Assembly (NCBI GenBank): GCA_016927155.1
Contig: JAFGNE010000041.1
Coordinates: forward strand, 1-11,123
Direction of reading: 5' to 3'
From: Candidatus Peregrinibacteria bacterium
Lineage (GTDB): Bacteria > Patescibacteriota > Gracilibacteria > UM-FILTER-43-11
DNA length: 11,123 bases
The notes below the pieces were generated by a model. The model worked only from the letters and a program-made list of their open reading frames with translations. It was not told the origin of the DNA and did no database searches. Made by a program: the position numbers and the translations under genes. This document shows, in pieces, positions 4,696 to 11,123 of the stretch; position 1 is the first letter of the stretch, and the number at the start of each line of letters is the position of its first letter.

Positions 4696-7332
4696 TCAGG
4701 CCGCCCGTTGCCCGCTTACGACTGCCCGTTTTGGTTTTGCAGGCTTTTTTTCAGCGAAAATGAATTCTTCCTTATCCGGCGCGCGGCCGATTTTGATCAC
4801 GCTGCCTTCCCTGAATTCGCCGTTCAGTATTCTTTCGGCAATCGGGTCTTCAATCAGGTCCTGGATTTTCCTGCGGACGGGGCGCGCGCCGTATTCGGGG
4901 TCGTAACTCAATTTGGCGAGAAGTTCAATGGCTTCCGGTGCCGCCTCCAAAGTGATTTCCCTTTCGCCCAGGCGCGCGGAAAGCTCTTTAAGCTGGAGCC
5001 GCACGATTTCCTGTATCCGTTCATTGTTGAGCGGGCGGAAAACGATGGTTTTATCTACGCGGTTTAAAAATTCCGGGCGGAAATGGTTTTTAAGCTCTTT
5101 TAACACCTGTTCTTTCTTTTCATTAAAATTGTCCTCAGCCTCTTTGAGCTTGTCGTCCGTCAGGCTGAAGCCGATTTTTGCCGCTTCCTTTGTAAGCTGG
5201 GCCGAGCCGAGGTTAGACGTCATGATGATAGTGGAGTTCCTGAAGTCAACCTTTTTGCCTTTGGCGTCGGTCAGTTGGCCGTCTTCCAGCACCTGCAGGA
5301 GGATATTGAAGAATTCAGGGTGGGCTTTTTCGATTTCATCGAAAAGCACCACCGAGTAAGGCTTCCGGCGCACGGCTTCCGTTAACTGTCCGCCCTCTTC
5401 GTAGCCCACGTACCCGGCGGTGGCGCCCACCAGGCGGGAAACATTGTGGCGTTCCATGAATTCGCTCATGTCGATCTTGATGAGCGCGTCCTTGTTGTTG
5501 TAGATCTCGCGCGCCAGGGTTTTTACCAATTCCGTCTTGCCCACGCCTGTGGGGCCAAGGAAAATGAAAGAGCCGATGGGACGGTTGGGGTTGGCGATGC
5601 CGACCCTGGAGCGCCGGATGGCTTTGGCGATTTCACTGATGGCTTCGTCCTGCCCCACAATGAAATTTTTGAGTATGCCTTCCAGATTGGCCAATTTTTT
5701 CCCTTCATCCTTCATGATTTTGGCTACAGGGATGCCCGTCATTTTACAGACCACTTTGGCAATGTCATTTTCATCGATTTTGGAACGCTTCACTTTGGCC
5801 TGCGCCGCGATTTTGATTTCGTCGATAGCCTTAAGCACCGCTTCTTTTTTATCCTTCAGATTGCTGGCTTTTTCGTATTCCTGCGCCATCACGGCCTTTT
5901 CGATCTCTTTTTCGATTTTGGCGATTTCCGCCTTTTTTTCCTGGATTTCAGGAAGGTTCGTCTGTGAACGGGTGCCTTTTAAGGCGGCGGCCTCGTCGAT
6001 CAGGTCAATGGCCTTATCCGGTAAAAACCGTTCGGTAAGGTACCGCTGCGAAAGCTGGACGGCTGCCTTGATGGCGCTGTCGGAAATCGAGAGGTTGTGG
6101 AATTTTTCATAAGTGGGGCGCAGGCCCTGCAAAATTTTAACGCAATCCGGCAAAGCCGGCTCATTCACCATGATGGACTGGAACCGGCGCTCAAGAGCCT
6201 TGTCTTTTTCGATGTATTTGCGGTATTCGTCGGTGGTCGTCGCGCCGATGATCTGCAGGTTCCCCCGCGAGAGGGCGGGCTTTAGCAGGTTGGCGGCATC
6301 CATGCTGCCTTCGGCGGATCCCGTGCCGGAAAGGGTATGGAGCTCATCGATGAACAGGATAATTTCGTTATCGATTTTGGCCGCCTCATCGATAATGCTT
6401 TTCATCCGTTCCTCAAATTCGCCGCGGTATTTGGTCCCGGCGATCACGTTGCTGAGCGATAGCGAAAGGATGCGTTTGTTAATGAGGGAATCCGGCACCT
6501 TTTCTTCCACGATCGCCTGGGCCAGCCCCTCCACGATGGCGGTTTTCCCTACGCCCGATTCGCCGATGATTACAGGATTGTTCTTGGTTTTTCGGTTGAG
6601 GATATGGATCATGCGTTCGATTTCCTCGTTTCGGCCGATGATCGGGTCCAGTTCGCCTTTTTTGTATTTTTCGGTGAGGTCGGTGGTGAAATAATCAAGG
6701 GCGGGAGTTTTGCTTTTTTTCGCCGTGGCCGCCATCCGTTTGCTTTCCGGCGGCGCGAACCCCCCTTCCTTATGCTGGAAAGCGTCGGAATAATCTTGCT
6801 GGCCGGGTGCGAAAATGACGCCCTGCAGGCCCTGCAGGAATTTATCCAGCGAGGTGTTGATCTGCTGGACGTCTTTCTTTTTGGCGTTGGCCATCTGTTC
6901 GAACATTTCCTCCACCTGTTTTTGGAAATCCCCCGGGTTGATTTCCATATTTTCCAGAATCACCGTGGCGGCGCATTTTTCCTGCGAGACCAGGGCAAAA
7001 AGCAAATGTTCCGTGCCCACAAAAGGATGGCCGTATTTTTGGGCCACTTTCACCGCGTCCTCAATAATCACCGTGAGGTAGGAAGAAAGGCCGTGCTGCA
7101 CGTGTTTGGCTTCCGGTTCCTGGTTGGCCGCGGAATTCAGGATCATCCGCACATTTTCAAGCGATACGCCGGCGCCCGTCAAAATGGAAAAAGCCAGGGA
7201 GCGGGGGTTGCTGAGGAGCCCGATGAGCAGGTGTTCGCTGCCGATATAGGGCAACCCATGCTTGCGGGATTCCTCCTCGGCAATGCTCAGGGCCTGTTTG
7301 GCGTTGGGAGTGAACCTATCGAAAGGCGACAT
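4696..7332 (-). CDS. clpC: ATP-dependent Clp protease ATP-binding subunit ClpC
   Basis: The 878-residue AAA+ unfoldase has two Clp N repeats (about 5-65 and 80-145), an unusually long linker (about 150-215), nucleotide-binding domain 1 with Walker A GESGVGKT (257-264) and Walker B FIDE (327-330), then a short middle domain with a UVR-like coiled coil (about 465-505). Domain 2 follows with Walker A GPTGVGKT (593-600) and Walker B LFDEIE (663-668). The short middle domain marks ClpC rather than ClpB. The IGF tripeptide at 720-722 lies in the loop that docks onto ClpP, so it should feed substrates to ClpP; clpP is not in this window. Family members are about 810-850 residues; the excess lies mainly in the linker and the C-terminal tail (about 850-878, Lys/Pro/Ala-rich). 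It has its own promoter immediately upstream. No CIRCE or CtsR-type operator was seen. Confidence 0.95.
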   Translation of the reverse strand: MSPFDRFTPNAKQALSIAEEESRKHGLPYIGSEHLLIGLLSNPRSLAFSILTGAGVSLENVRMILNSAANQEPEAKHVQHGLSSYLTVIIEDAVKVAQKYGHPFVGTEHLLFALVSQEKCAATVILENMEINPGDFQKQVEEMFEQMANAKKKDVQQINTSLDKFLQGLQGVIFAPGQQDYSDAFQHKEGGFAPPESKRMAATAKKSKTPALDYFTTDLTEKYKKGELDPIIGRNEEIERMIHILNRKTKNNPVIIGESGVGKTAIVEGLAQAIVEEKVPDSLINKRILSLSLSNVIAGTKYRGEFEERMKSIIDEAAKIDNEIILFIDELHTLSGTGSAEGSMDAANLLKPALSRGNLQIIGATTTDEYRKYIEKDKALERRFQSIMVNEPALPDCVKILQGLRPTYEKFHNLSISDSAIKAAVQLSQRYLTERFLPDKAIDLIDEAAALKGTRSQTNLPEIQEKKAEIAKIEKEIEKAVMAQEYEKASNLKDKKEAVLKAIDEIKIAAQAKVKRSKIDENDIAKVVCKMTGIPVAKIMKDEGKKLANLEGILKNFIVGQDEAISEIAKAIRRSRVGIANPNRPIGSFIFLGPTGVGKTELVKTLAREIYNNKDALIKIDMSEFMERHNVSRLVGATAGYVGYEEGGQLTEAVRRKPYSVVLFDEIEKAHPEFFNILLQVLEDGQLTDAKGKKVDFRNSTIIMTSNLGSAQLTKEAAKIGFSLTDDKLKEAEDNFNEKKEQVLKELKNHFRPEFLNRVDKTIVFRPLNNERIQEIVRLQLKELSARLGEREITLEAAPEAIELLAKLSYDPEYGARPVRRKIQDLIEDPIAERILNGEFREGSVIKIGRAPDKEEFIFAEKKPAKPKRAVVSGQRAA

Positions 7333-7356
7333 AATTTTTTGTTTTATTTCTTAATA

Positions 7357-7385
7357 ATTATACCCCGAATCGCGGCGGAAGTTAA
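7357..7385 (-). promoter_or_regulatory. Sigma70 promoter of clpC
   Basis: On the minus strand, TTAACT (7385-7380), a 17-nt spacer and a perfect TATAAT (7362-7357) would start transcription near 7350, about 18 nt before the ATG at 7332. The -35 overlaps the stop region of fmt, so clpC can be expressed separately from fmt. Confidence 0.65.
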
Positions 7386-8317
7386 GGGCGGGAAGAAAGT
7401 TTTGAGTTGATGAAATCCGGATTCCCGTTGATAAAATCATTTGCCGTTTGGGGTTTTTTGCCTTCAGCCTGCACGACAAGGGGGATCAGGATTCCGTTTC
7501 CGGTGGCGATTTTTCCATTGGAAAATACCGTACCGGGCGCCAGGCCGGTCTTTTCATCCATCCCTTTTGACCGCAGAATGATCAGGCGTTTGCCGCCGAA
7601 AAACGTAAACGCTTTCGGCCAGCCGGCGAAAGCGCGGATCTTGGCGGCAATAACCTTAGCGTCTTCTGTCCAATTGATATTGCCGTCCGCTTTTTCAATT
7701 TTAGTGGTGAAAGTGACTTTTGATTCATCCTGGGGTTCGGGTTTTAGTTTGCCTTCGGCAATGGATTTGAGGGCATCGGGTATTTTTTCCGCGGTGATGG
7801 CGGCCAACTTATCCGTCAGTGTTGAAGCATCGTCATCTTCTCCAATCGGGATGGCAAACTCGGCGTAAACGGCCCCTGCATCCATTTTTTCGGCCATCCG
7901 CATCAGGCTGATGCCTGTTTCTTTATCCCGGTTGAGCAGGGAATTTTGGACAGGGGACGCTCCGCGGTACTTTGGCAAAAGCGACCCGTGGATGTTAAGA
8001 CAACCGTATTTCGGTATTCCGAGGACATCCGGTTTCAGTATCTGCCCGTAGGCCATCACGACCATCAAATCCGGCGCGAGCGTGCGCAGGCGTCCGGCGG
8101 ATGCTTCGGCATTGATATTTTCCGGCTGGAAAACAGGCAATTGGCATTGTTCCGCGGCGATTTTGACAGGAGAAGGAGAGAGTTCCATTTTCCGTCCCGC
8201 GGGTTTGTCCGTCTGGGTAATGACGAGCCTTACGCCAAAACGGCCGTCTTCCGCCAGAGCTTTAAGCAGGGGGACGGCAATGCGCGTGGTGCCGGCGAAC
8301 ACAACGGATATTTTCAT
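7382..8317 (-). CDS. fmt: Methionyl-tRNA formyltransferase
   Basis: It transfers a formyl group from 10-formyl-tetrahydrofolate to initiator Met-tRNA. From the ATG at 8317 the protein has 311 residues, the usual length, and starts MKISVVFAGT. The catalytic triad is present: Asn108 and His110 (CLNIHGS) and Asp146 (EKMDAGAVY). The folate-site signature SLLPKYRGASPVQ is at 112-124, and the tRNA-proximal loop region (DKPAGRKMELSPSPVK) at 37-52. The C-terminal domain (about 205-311) looks complete, with INWTEDA and AGWPKAFTFF. An ATG at 8338 would add seven non-conserved residues. No Shine-Dalgarno is visible. It is followed by clpC after about 50 bp and is divergent from the DHH phosphoesterase gene. 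The common partner def (deformylase) is not adjacent. Confidence 0.95.
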   Translation of the reverse strand: MKISVVFAGTTRIAVPLLKALAEDGRFGVRLVITQTDKPAGRKMELSPSPVKIAAEQCQLPVFQPENINAEASAGRLRTLAPDLMVVMAYGQILKPDVLGIPKYGCLNIHGSLLPKYRGASPVQNSLLNRDKETGISLMRMAEKMDAGAVYAEFAIPIGEDDDASTLTDKLAAITAEKIPDALKSIAEGKLKPEPQDESKVTFTTKIEKADGNINWTEDAKVIAAKIRAFAGWPKAFTFFGGKRLIILRSKGMDEKTGLAPGTVFSNGKIATGNGILIPLVVQAEGKKPQTANDFINGNPDFINSKLSSRP

Positions 8318-8340
8318 TTCTATTTTAATAGCCTGCACGC

Positions 8341-8369
8341 AGTATATCGCATCACCTTTTTTTTTGAAA
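8341..8369 (-). promoter_or_regulatory. Candidate promoter of fmt
   Basis: On the minus strand, TTTCAA (8369-8364), a 17-nt spacer and TATACT (8346-8341) would give a leader of about 15-20 nt before the ATG at 8317. The -10 is good (5/6); the -35 is weak, but an A-tract fills the spacer. Confidence 0.4.
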
Positions 8370-8472
8370 TCCTAAATCGTCCTTACAAAATGAAGGAATT
8401 TTAAAAAATAAATTAAAAAACGGACTTTTGTTTTGCCATATTTGAATTTCAAACGCTATCCTAAATGCTTGA

Positions 8473-8500
8473 TTGGAAGGTTTAAACCGATTAGTTTAAT
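8473..8500 (+). promoter_or_regulatory. Candidate promoter of the DHH phosphoesterase gene
   Basis: TTGGAA (8473-8478), a 16-nt spacer and TTTAAT (8495-8500) would start transcription near 8507, about 13 nt before the ATG at 8520. This supports 8520 over the upstream TTG at 8433. The AT-rich run at 8398-8420 could act as an upstream element. Confidence 0.4.
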
Positions 8501-8519
8501 TCCCTTAATCAAAACCAAA

Positions 8520-9479
8520 ATGAAACTTGAACACCATGACGTTCAGGAAATAGGAAAATGGGTTGAAAACGCCCGCCGGATCCTTATTATCCCCCACAAA
8601 AATCCGGATGGCGACGCCATCGGTTCGGCCTTAGGGCTTTACCGGGTTTTTTCGGATATGGGTAAGGAGGCCGAAGTGGCCTGTTATGATGTTCCGCCCA
8701 CCCCTTTTAATTTTATCCCGGACATCGAAAAAGTGAAGGTTGGCCTGCCGGAACTTACACACGATATCATTTTTATTGTTGATTCCGGTGCCACCCACCT
8801 TACAGGATTTAACGAAAGCCATCCGCGGCTTTTTGATAAAAGCCTCCCCACGGTGAATATCGACCATCATCCGACGAACGAAAACTATGGCCGGCTTAAC
8901 CTGGTGGCACCGACCGCCGCTTCCACCACGTCTATCCTTTATCGGCTGGTTTTTCAGCTGGACTGGCCCCTGAGCCGGGAGGCCGCCACCTGTTTCCTTA
9001 CCGGCATTTATACGGATACCGGGAGTTTCATGCACAGCAATACCGATTCTTTGACTTTGCAGATTGCCGCGCGCCTTGTGGCGCGCGGGGCTGACCTCCG
9101 GTCCATTTCCAAAGAGCTTTTCAATACCACGAAAATCTCCACCCTCCAGCTTTGGGGCCGCGTACTCAAAAACACGTACCAAACCGGTGAAGGCGTTACG
9201 GTTTCCGTGGTTACCGAAAAAGATTTTGAAGATACCGGCGCCGATTATTCCGAAATGACGGGAGTGGTCGATTACGTGAACTCCGTCCCGGATTCCGCGT
9301 ACAGCGTGATTTTATCCGAACGGGCGGGCAAAGTGAAAGGGTCGCTGCGCACTCTCCGCGATGAGATCAATGTGTCTGACATTGCCAGTCAATGGGGCGG
9401 GGGAGGTCATGCCAAGGCGGCGGGATTTACGGTGCCCGGAAAGCTCGAAAGGGAAATCAGGTGGAAAGTGGTGGAATGA
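8520..9479 (+). CDS. DHH/DHHA1 phosphoesterase, NrnA-type (nanoRNase/pAp phosphatase)
   Basis: From the ATG at 8520 the protein has 319 residues, the normal NrnA length. DHH motifs appear in order: HKNPDGDAIGS (26-36), VDSG (87-90), IDHH (114-117, metal ligands) and TDTGSF (165-170). The DHHA1 domain follows, ending in the GGGGHAKAAG substrate loop (293-302). NrnA-type enzymes degrade very short oligoribonucleotides and dephosphorylate 3'-phosphoadenosine 5'-phosphate with Mn2+. GdpP-type c-di-AMP hydrolases share the fold but have extra membrane and GGDEF-like domains, absent here. A longer reading from TTG 8433 adds 29 non-conserved residues overlapping the likely promoter and is not preferred. 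It is divergent from fmt and convergent with the TrmB-type gene, whose stop lies 4 bp beyond its own. Confidence 0.9.
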   Translation: MKLEHHDVQEIGKWVENARRILIIPHKNPDGDAIGSALGLYRVFSDMGKEAEVACYDVPPTPFNFIPDIEKVKVGLPELTHDIIFIVDSGATHLTGFNESHPRLFDKSLPTVNIDHHPTNENYGRLNLVAPTAASTTSILYRLVFQLDWPLSREAATCFLTGIYTDTGSFMHSNTDSLTLQIAARLVARGADLRSISKELFNTTKISTLQLWGRVLKNTYQTGEGVTVSVVTEKDFEDTGADYSEMTGVVDYVNSVPDSAYSVILSERAGKVKGSLRTLRDEINVSDIASQWGGGGHAKAAGFTVPGKLEREIRWKVVE

Positions 9480-9483
9480 CCCC

Positions 9484-10245
9484 TTATTTGGCGTGTTCCC
9501 AACAGAAATCGAAGATGACACGCAGTGAATTGGCGAACCGTTTGCTTTCGATTACCACCCCGAACATGTCGTCGGGATCGTAGGAAAAGAAGGAAATCTT
9601 ATTGCCGTAGATATTGATTCCGGTCTCCAAAGGGAGTTTGTCTTTCGGCGCAAACCTGGCTCCGCGCAGATATTTTTTATCTTCCCGGCGGGCTTTTACG
9701 TTCAGCTTGTTTTCCGGAGCGAGCACATAAGCGAAATTCCCTTTTTCCACGCGCTTGGGAACGAATACCTTTTCCATGTAATCCTTCACCTGTTGGGGCA
9801 TTTGCTCGATATTTTCGAAAGAACGGATGGTGTATTTCTCGGCTACGGTATCTTCGTAGGCGCGCACCACCCCTGCGAAGCCGTCGTAAACCCTCATGTG
9901 GGGCAAGGTGAGTTCGTGCCTGGCGAAACTTTTGATTTCACGTAGCAGATCACCCATGCGCGCGTTCAAACTGTCCAGCTTTTTCCGGTGGATGATGAGG
10001 AGCGTTTCCAGGCTTTTTTCCGGGTCGTCCACAAAAAAAGCCGTGCCCCCGTGACGCATGCTTTTGGCCACCAGGCCCATTTTGGCCAATTTCAAAAGAA
10101 TTTTGTAGGTGGTGGTCCTGTTCATGTTCGCTTTTTTGGCGATCACGCTGGCCGGCTGGATCCCTTCTGTTTTCAGGATTGCCAGGAAGACGTCAGGTTC
10201 CTTGCCAGTCAGACCGAAATCGTGCAGAACTTGGGTAATATCCAT
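9484..10245 (-). CDS. TrmB-family transcriptional regulator
   Basis: The 253-residue protein starts MDITQVLHDFGLTGKEPDVFLAIL, the typical opening of TrmB winged helix-turn-helix domains. The HTH spans about 30-58, with a recognition helix at MNRTTTYKILLKLAKMG (41-57), and the wing contains GGTAFFVDDPEK. Residues about 83-112 form a linker helix probably used for dimerisation. Residues about 117-250 match the TrmB C-terminal sensor region (MRVYDGFAGVVRAYED; IYGNKISFFSYD; FGVVIESKRFANSLRVIFDFCWE). Characterised archaeal members bind sugars there, but many relatives have unknown ligands, so the signal is open. The start is almost leaderless (TATAAT 12 bp upstream). A perfect inverted repeat in its own promoter suggests autoregulation. 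No sugar transporter genes are nearby. Confidence 0.85.
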   Translation of the reverse strand: MDITQVLHDFGLTGKEPDVFLAILKTEGIQPASVIAKKANMNRTTTYKILLKLAKMGLVAKSMRHGGTAFFVDDPEKSLETLLIIHRKKLDSLNARMGDLLREIKSFARHELTLPHMRVYDGFAGVVRAYEDTVAEKYTIRSFENIEQMPQQVKDYMEKVFVPKRVEKGNFAYVLAPENKLNVKARREDKKYLRGARFAPKDKLPLETGINIYGNKISFFSYDPDDMFGVVIESKRFANSLRVIFDFCWEHAK

Positions 10246-10256
10246 AAATAATAGAT

Positions 10257-10288
10257 ATTATATGTTGTGAATTTGTAAGAACACAACA
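10257..10288 (-). promoter_or_regulatory. Promoter and inverted-repeat operator of the TrmB-type gene
   Basis: On the minus strand, TTGTGT (10286-10281), an 18-nt spacer and a perfect TATAAT (10262-10257) would start transcription near 10250, only about 5 nt before the ATG. TGTTGTG (10263-10269) and CACAACA (10282-10288) form a perfect 7-bp inverted repeat with a 12-bp gap (half-site centres 19 bp apart, nearly two helical turns). One arm touches the -10 and the other overlaps the -35. This is the expected geometry of a dimer operator blocking the promoter. Confidence 0.6.
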
Positions 10289-10334
10289 ATTTTACCTTAT
10301 GTATAAGCAAAAATCAAGGTTTTGTTATAGTTTG

Positions 10335-10363
10335 TTGACATTTGGCTTGCCTTGGGCTAATAT
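10335..10363 (+). promoter_or_regulatory. Sigma70 promoter of the structured leader and kinase-like gene
   Basis: A consensus TTGACA (10335-10340), a 17-nt spacer and TAATAT (10358-10363) would start transcription near 10371. The overlapping TATAAA (10361-10366) is an alternative -10 with a 20-nt spacer. The -35 is the only perfect one in the window. Confidence 0.6.
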
Positions 10364-10370
10364 AAAGGCG

Positions 10371-10487
10371 TCAACCATTCAGAGTTTATCGGGCCCATTC
10401 CACCAGGAGGTTGTCATTAGGTACGCGGGAGGGCAACTTTATAGGGAGAGGGGGTGGGCGAAAGCTTACCCCCTTTTTCCTACCTAA
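10371..10487 (+). ncRNA. Structured RNA leader (attenuator or small RNA), no known class recognised
   Basis: The transcript from 10371 can form several elements. CAACC (10372-10376) pairs with GGTTG (10409-10413). TTAGGTA (10417-10423) pairs perfectly with TACCTAA (10481-10487) and encloses a long hairpin ending in an intrinsic terminator (10450-10478). CCACC (10400-10404) can also pair with GGTGG (10453-10457) in the terminator's 5' arm, giving a candidate antiterminator. A perfect AGGAGG lies at 10405-10410 without a conventional start codon at the proper distance (only ATT at 10416, or TTG overlapping). I compared it by eye with T-box, preQ1, c-di-GMP, fluoride, SRP and 6S consensus features and saw no match. 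It may be a cis-acting attenuator of the downstream gene or a free small RNA of about 110 nt. Confidence 0.5.
10450..10478 (+). terminator. Intrinsic terminator hairpin upstream of the kinase-like gene
   Basis: GGGGGTGGGC (10450-10459), a GAAA tetraloop and GCTTACCCCC (10464-10473) form a 10-bp stem with two G-T pairs, followed directly by TTTTT (10474-10478). Weaker pairs extend the stem outward to 10444/10479. It stands between a strong promoter and the ATG at 10503, so it should limit read-through. Confidence 0.7.
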
Positions 10488-10502
10488 AATCTTTGCACGC
10501 TT

Positions 10503-11123
10503 ATGGAGTCTAAGTCATTTTATTTCCAGGATGAAACTTCCGTAAAGAGGGAACTTGTTAAAGAGCTCCAGAACCGCATGTCATCCCATTTCCTGGAACA
10601 TGCGATGTATAACATCAATGACGCGCTCACTTCCATCCTGGCTCTTTGCGACATGGAACAGATGAAGACAGTTCCTAAGATCAAACAATATATCCAGAAA
10701 GTGAACAGCCTTCTCGGGGATGTGAAAATTTACGAAAATACAACCCTTTTCAATGCCAACCATGTTGTCCAGAACGTGACGGACATCATTGAAGATAATT
10801 TTCGCGGAAAATCCAAAATTATCCGTGATTTTTCGCTTATCAGGGGGTTTGTGGAAAGTGACCAGAAAAAACTGGAAGAAATGTTGCTTTATCTTTTGGT
10901 CGAATTCATGACTTCCGACGCGGCAGGCCATTCGGAACCCGTTGTGGTCAGCCTTCACCAGAAAGAAAGCGACATGCGCATTGTTATTATGAAGGATAGT
11001 TATAGTTTTTCGCTTTCCGCCTTAAAGGAATTCAACCGGATGCGCGGCGAATTCGGCAAAGGGGTTGTCCAAATGAGTCCTTATAAAGAAGGGGTGGAAG
11101 TGAATATTCGTCTTCCCCTCACA
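10503..11123 (+). CDS. Histidine-kinase-like protein with degenerate catalytic motifs, 3' end outside the window
   Basis: The frame from ATG 10503 stays open to the window edge (207 codons), so the stop lies beyond. Residues about 12-75 look like a DHp dimerisation helix pair. The segment YNINDALTSI (36-45) aligns with the H-box form HDINNALTSI, placing Tyr36 at the phosphoacceptor position; His33 lies one turn earlier. Residues 119-138 (SDQKKLEEMLLYLLVEFMTS) match the N-box helix of HATPase_c domains but lack the conserved Asn. The G1 position reads KDSYSF (165-169 region) instead of DxGxG. FGKGVV (184-189) and NIRLPL (201-206) match the G2 area and the closing strand. It may be a pseudokinase, a Spo0B-like phosphotransferase or a scaffold. 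There is no N-terminal sensor, membrane segment or Shine-Dalgarno. A structured leader with terminator precedes it. Confidence 0.65.
   Translation, partial: MESKSFYFQDETSVKRELVKELQNRMSSHFLEHAMYNINDALTSILALCDMEQMKTVPKIKQYIQKVNSLLGDVKIYENTTLFNANHVVQNVTDIIEDNFRGKSKIIRDFSLIRGFVESDQKKLEEMLLYLLVEFMTSDAAGHSEPVVVSLHQKESDMRIVIMKDSYSFSLSALKEFNRMRGEFGKGVVQMSPYKEGVEVNIRLPLT

Noticed and set aside
4673..4740. Bidirectional terminator between the Gln-rich gene and clpC
   Set aside because: Short GC repeats and a T-run exist, but no stem directly followed by a T-run could be built on either strand.
7333..7390. CIRCE/HrcA or CtsR operator at clpC
   Set aside because: No TTAGCACTC-N9-GAGTGCTAA inverted repeat nor CtsR heptad repeat is present; only a plain promoter is seen.
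6604..7410. 268-codon plus-strand frame opposite clpC
   Set aside because: Antisense shadow of conserved ClpC N-terminal and D1 coding sequence.
10299..10487. 62-codon plus-strand frame upstream of the kinase-like gene
   Set aside because: It runs across a consensus promoter and a terminator hairpin and starts upstream of the predicted transcription start; the sequence is better explained as regulatory.

Overview
The window looks like chromosomal DNA of a Candidate Phyla Radiation (Patescibacteria) bacterium, possibly Peregrinibacteria-like. This is an inference from gene content: a secreted protein with Cys-containing SLH domains, a TrmB-type regulator, a stand-alone KamA-like radical SAM enzyme, a minimal TlyA-like methyltransferase, tight packing, and almost no Shine-Dalgarno sequences. 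TGA ends several genes (the KamA-like gene, nrnA-like gene and clpC), so the standard bacterial code fits and the UGA=Gly code of Gracilibacteria does not. No rRNA, complete tRNA, CRISPR array or insertion sequence was found.

Left region (1-1790): an AT-rich SLH-domain secreted-protein gene, cut by the window edge, is divergent from a GC-richer tyrosine recombinase gene. The 350-bp gap between them holds a long imperfect hairpin, four copies of an 11-bp quasi-palindrome at spacings close to whole helical turns, a degenerate tRNA 3'-end-like fragment, and candidate promoters for both genes. The composition change and architecture suggest a site-specific recombination locus with an acquired surface-protein gene. 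It resembles an integron in layout, but the enzyme lacks the IntI-specific insertion.

Middle-left (1787-4085, minus strand): a three-gene operon with overlapping stops and starts: a KamA/EpmB-like radical SAM protein, 2,3-bisphosphoglycerate-dependent phosphoglycerate mutase (gpmA), and an S4-less TlyA/FtsJ-like rRNA methyltransferase. Its last gene runs 4 bp into the convergent recombinase gene.

Middle (4111-9479): an unrecognised Gln-rich/coiled-coil protein gene with its own good promoter, convergent with clpC (AAA+ unfoldase with two nucleotide-binding domains, preceded by its own TATAAT promoter). Upstream of clpC is fmt (methionyl-tRNA formyltransferase), divergent from a DHH/DHHA1 phosphoesterase of the NrnA type. 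These are housekeeping functions: proteolysis, initiator tRNA formylation, and nanoRNA or pAp turnover.

Right region (9484-11123): a TrmB-family regulator whose promoter contains a perfect inverted repeat (likely autoregulatory operator), divergent from a strong promoter. That promoter feeds a structured leader with an intrinsic terminator and then a histidine-kinase-like protein (cut by the right edge). In this protein the H-box histidine position appears to be tyrosine and the ATP-binding motifs are degraded. The leader/terminator plus pseudokinase and the recombinase-proximal repeat region are the two least ordinary parts of the window.
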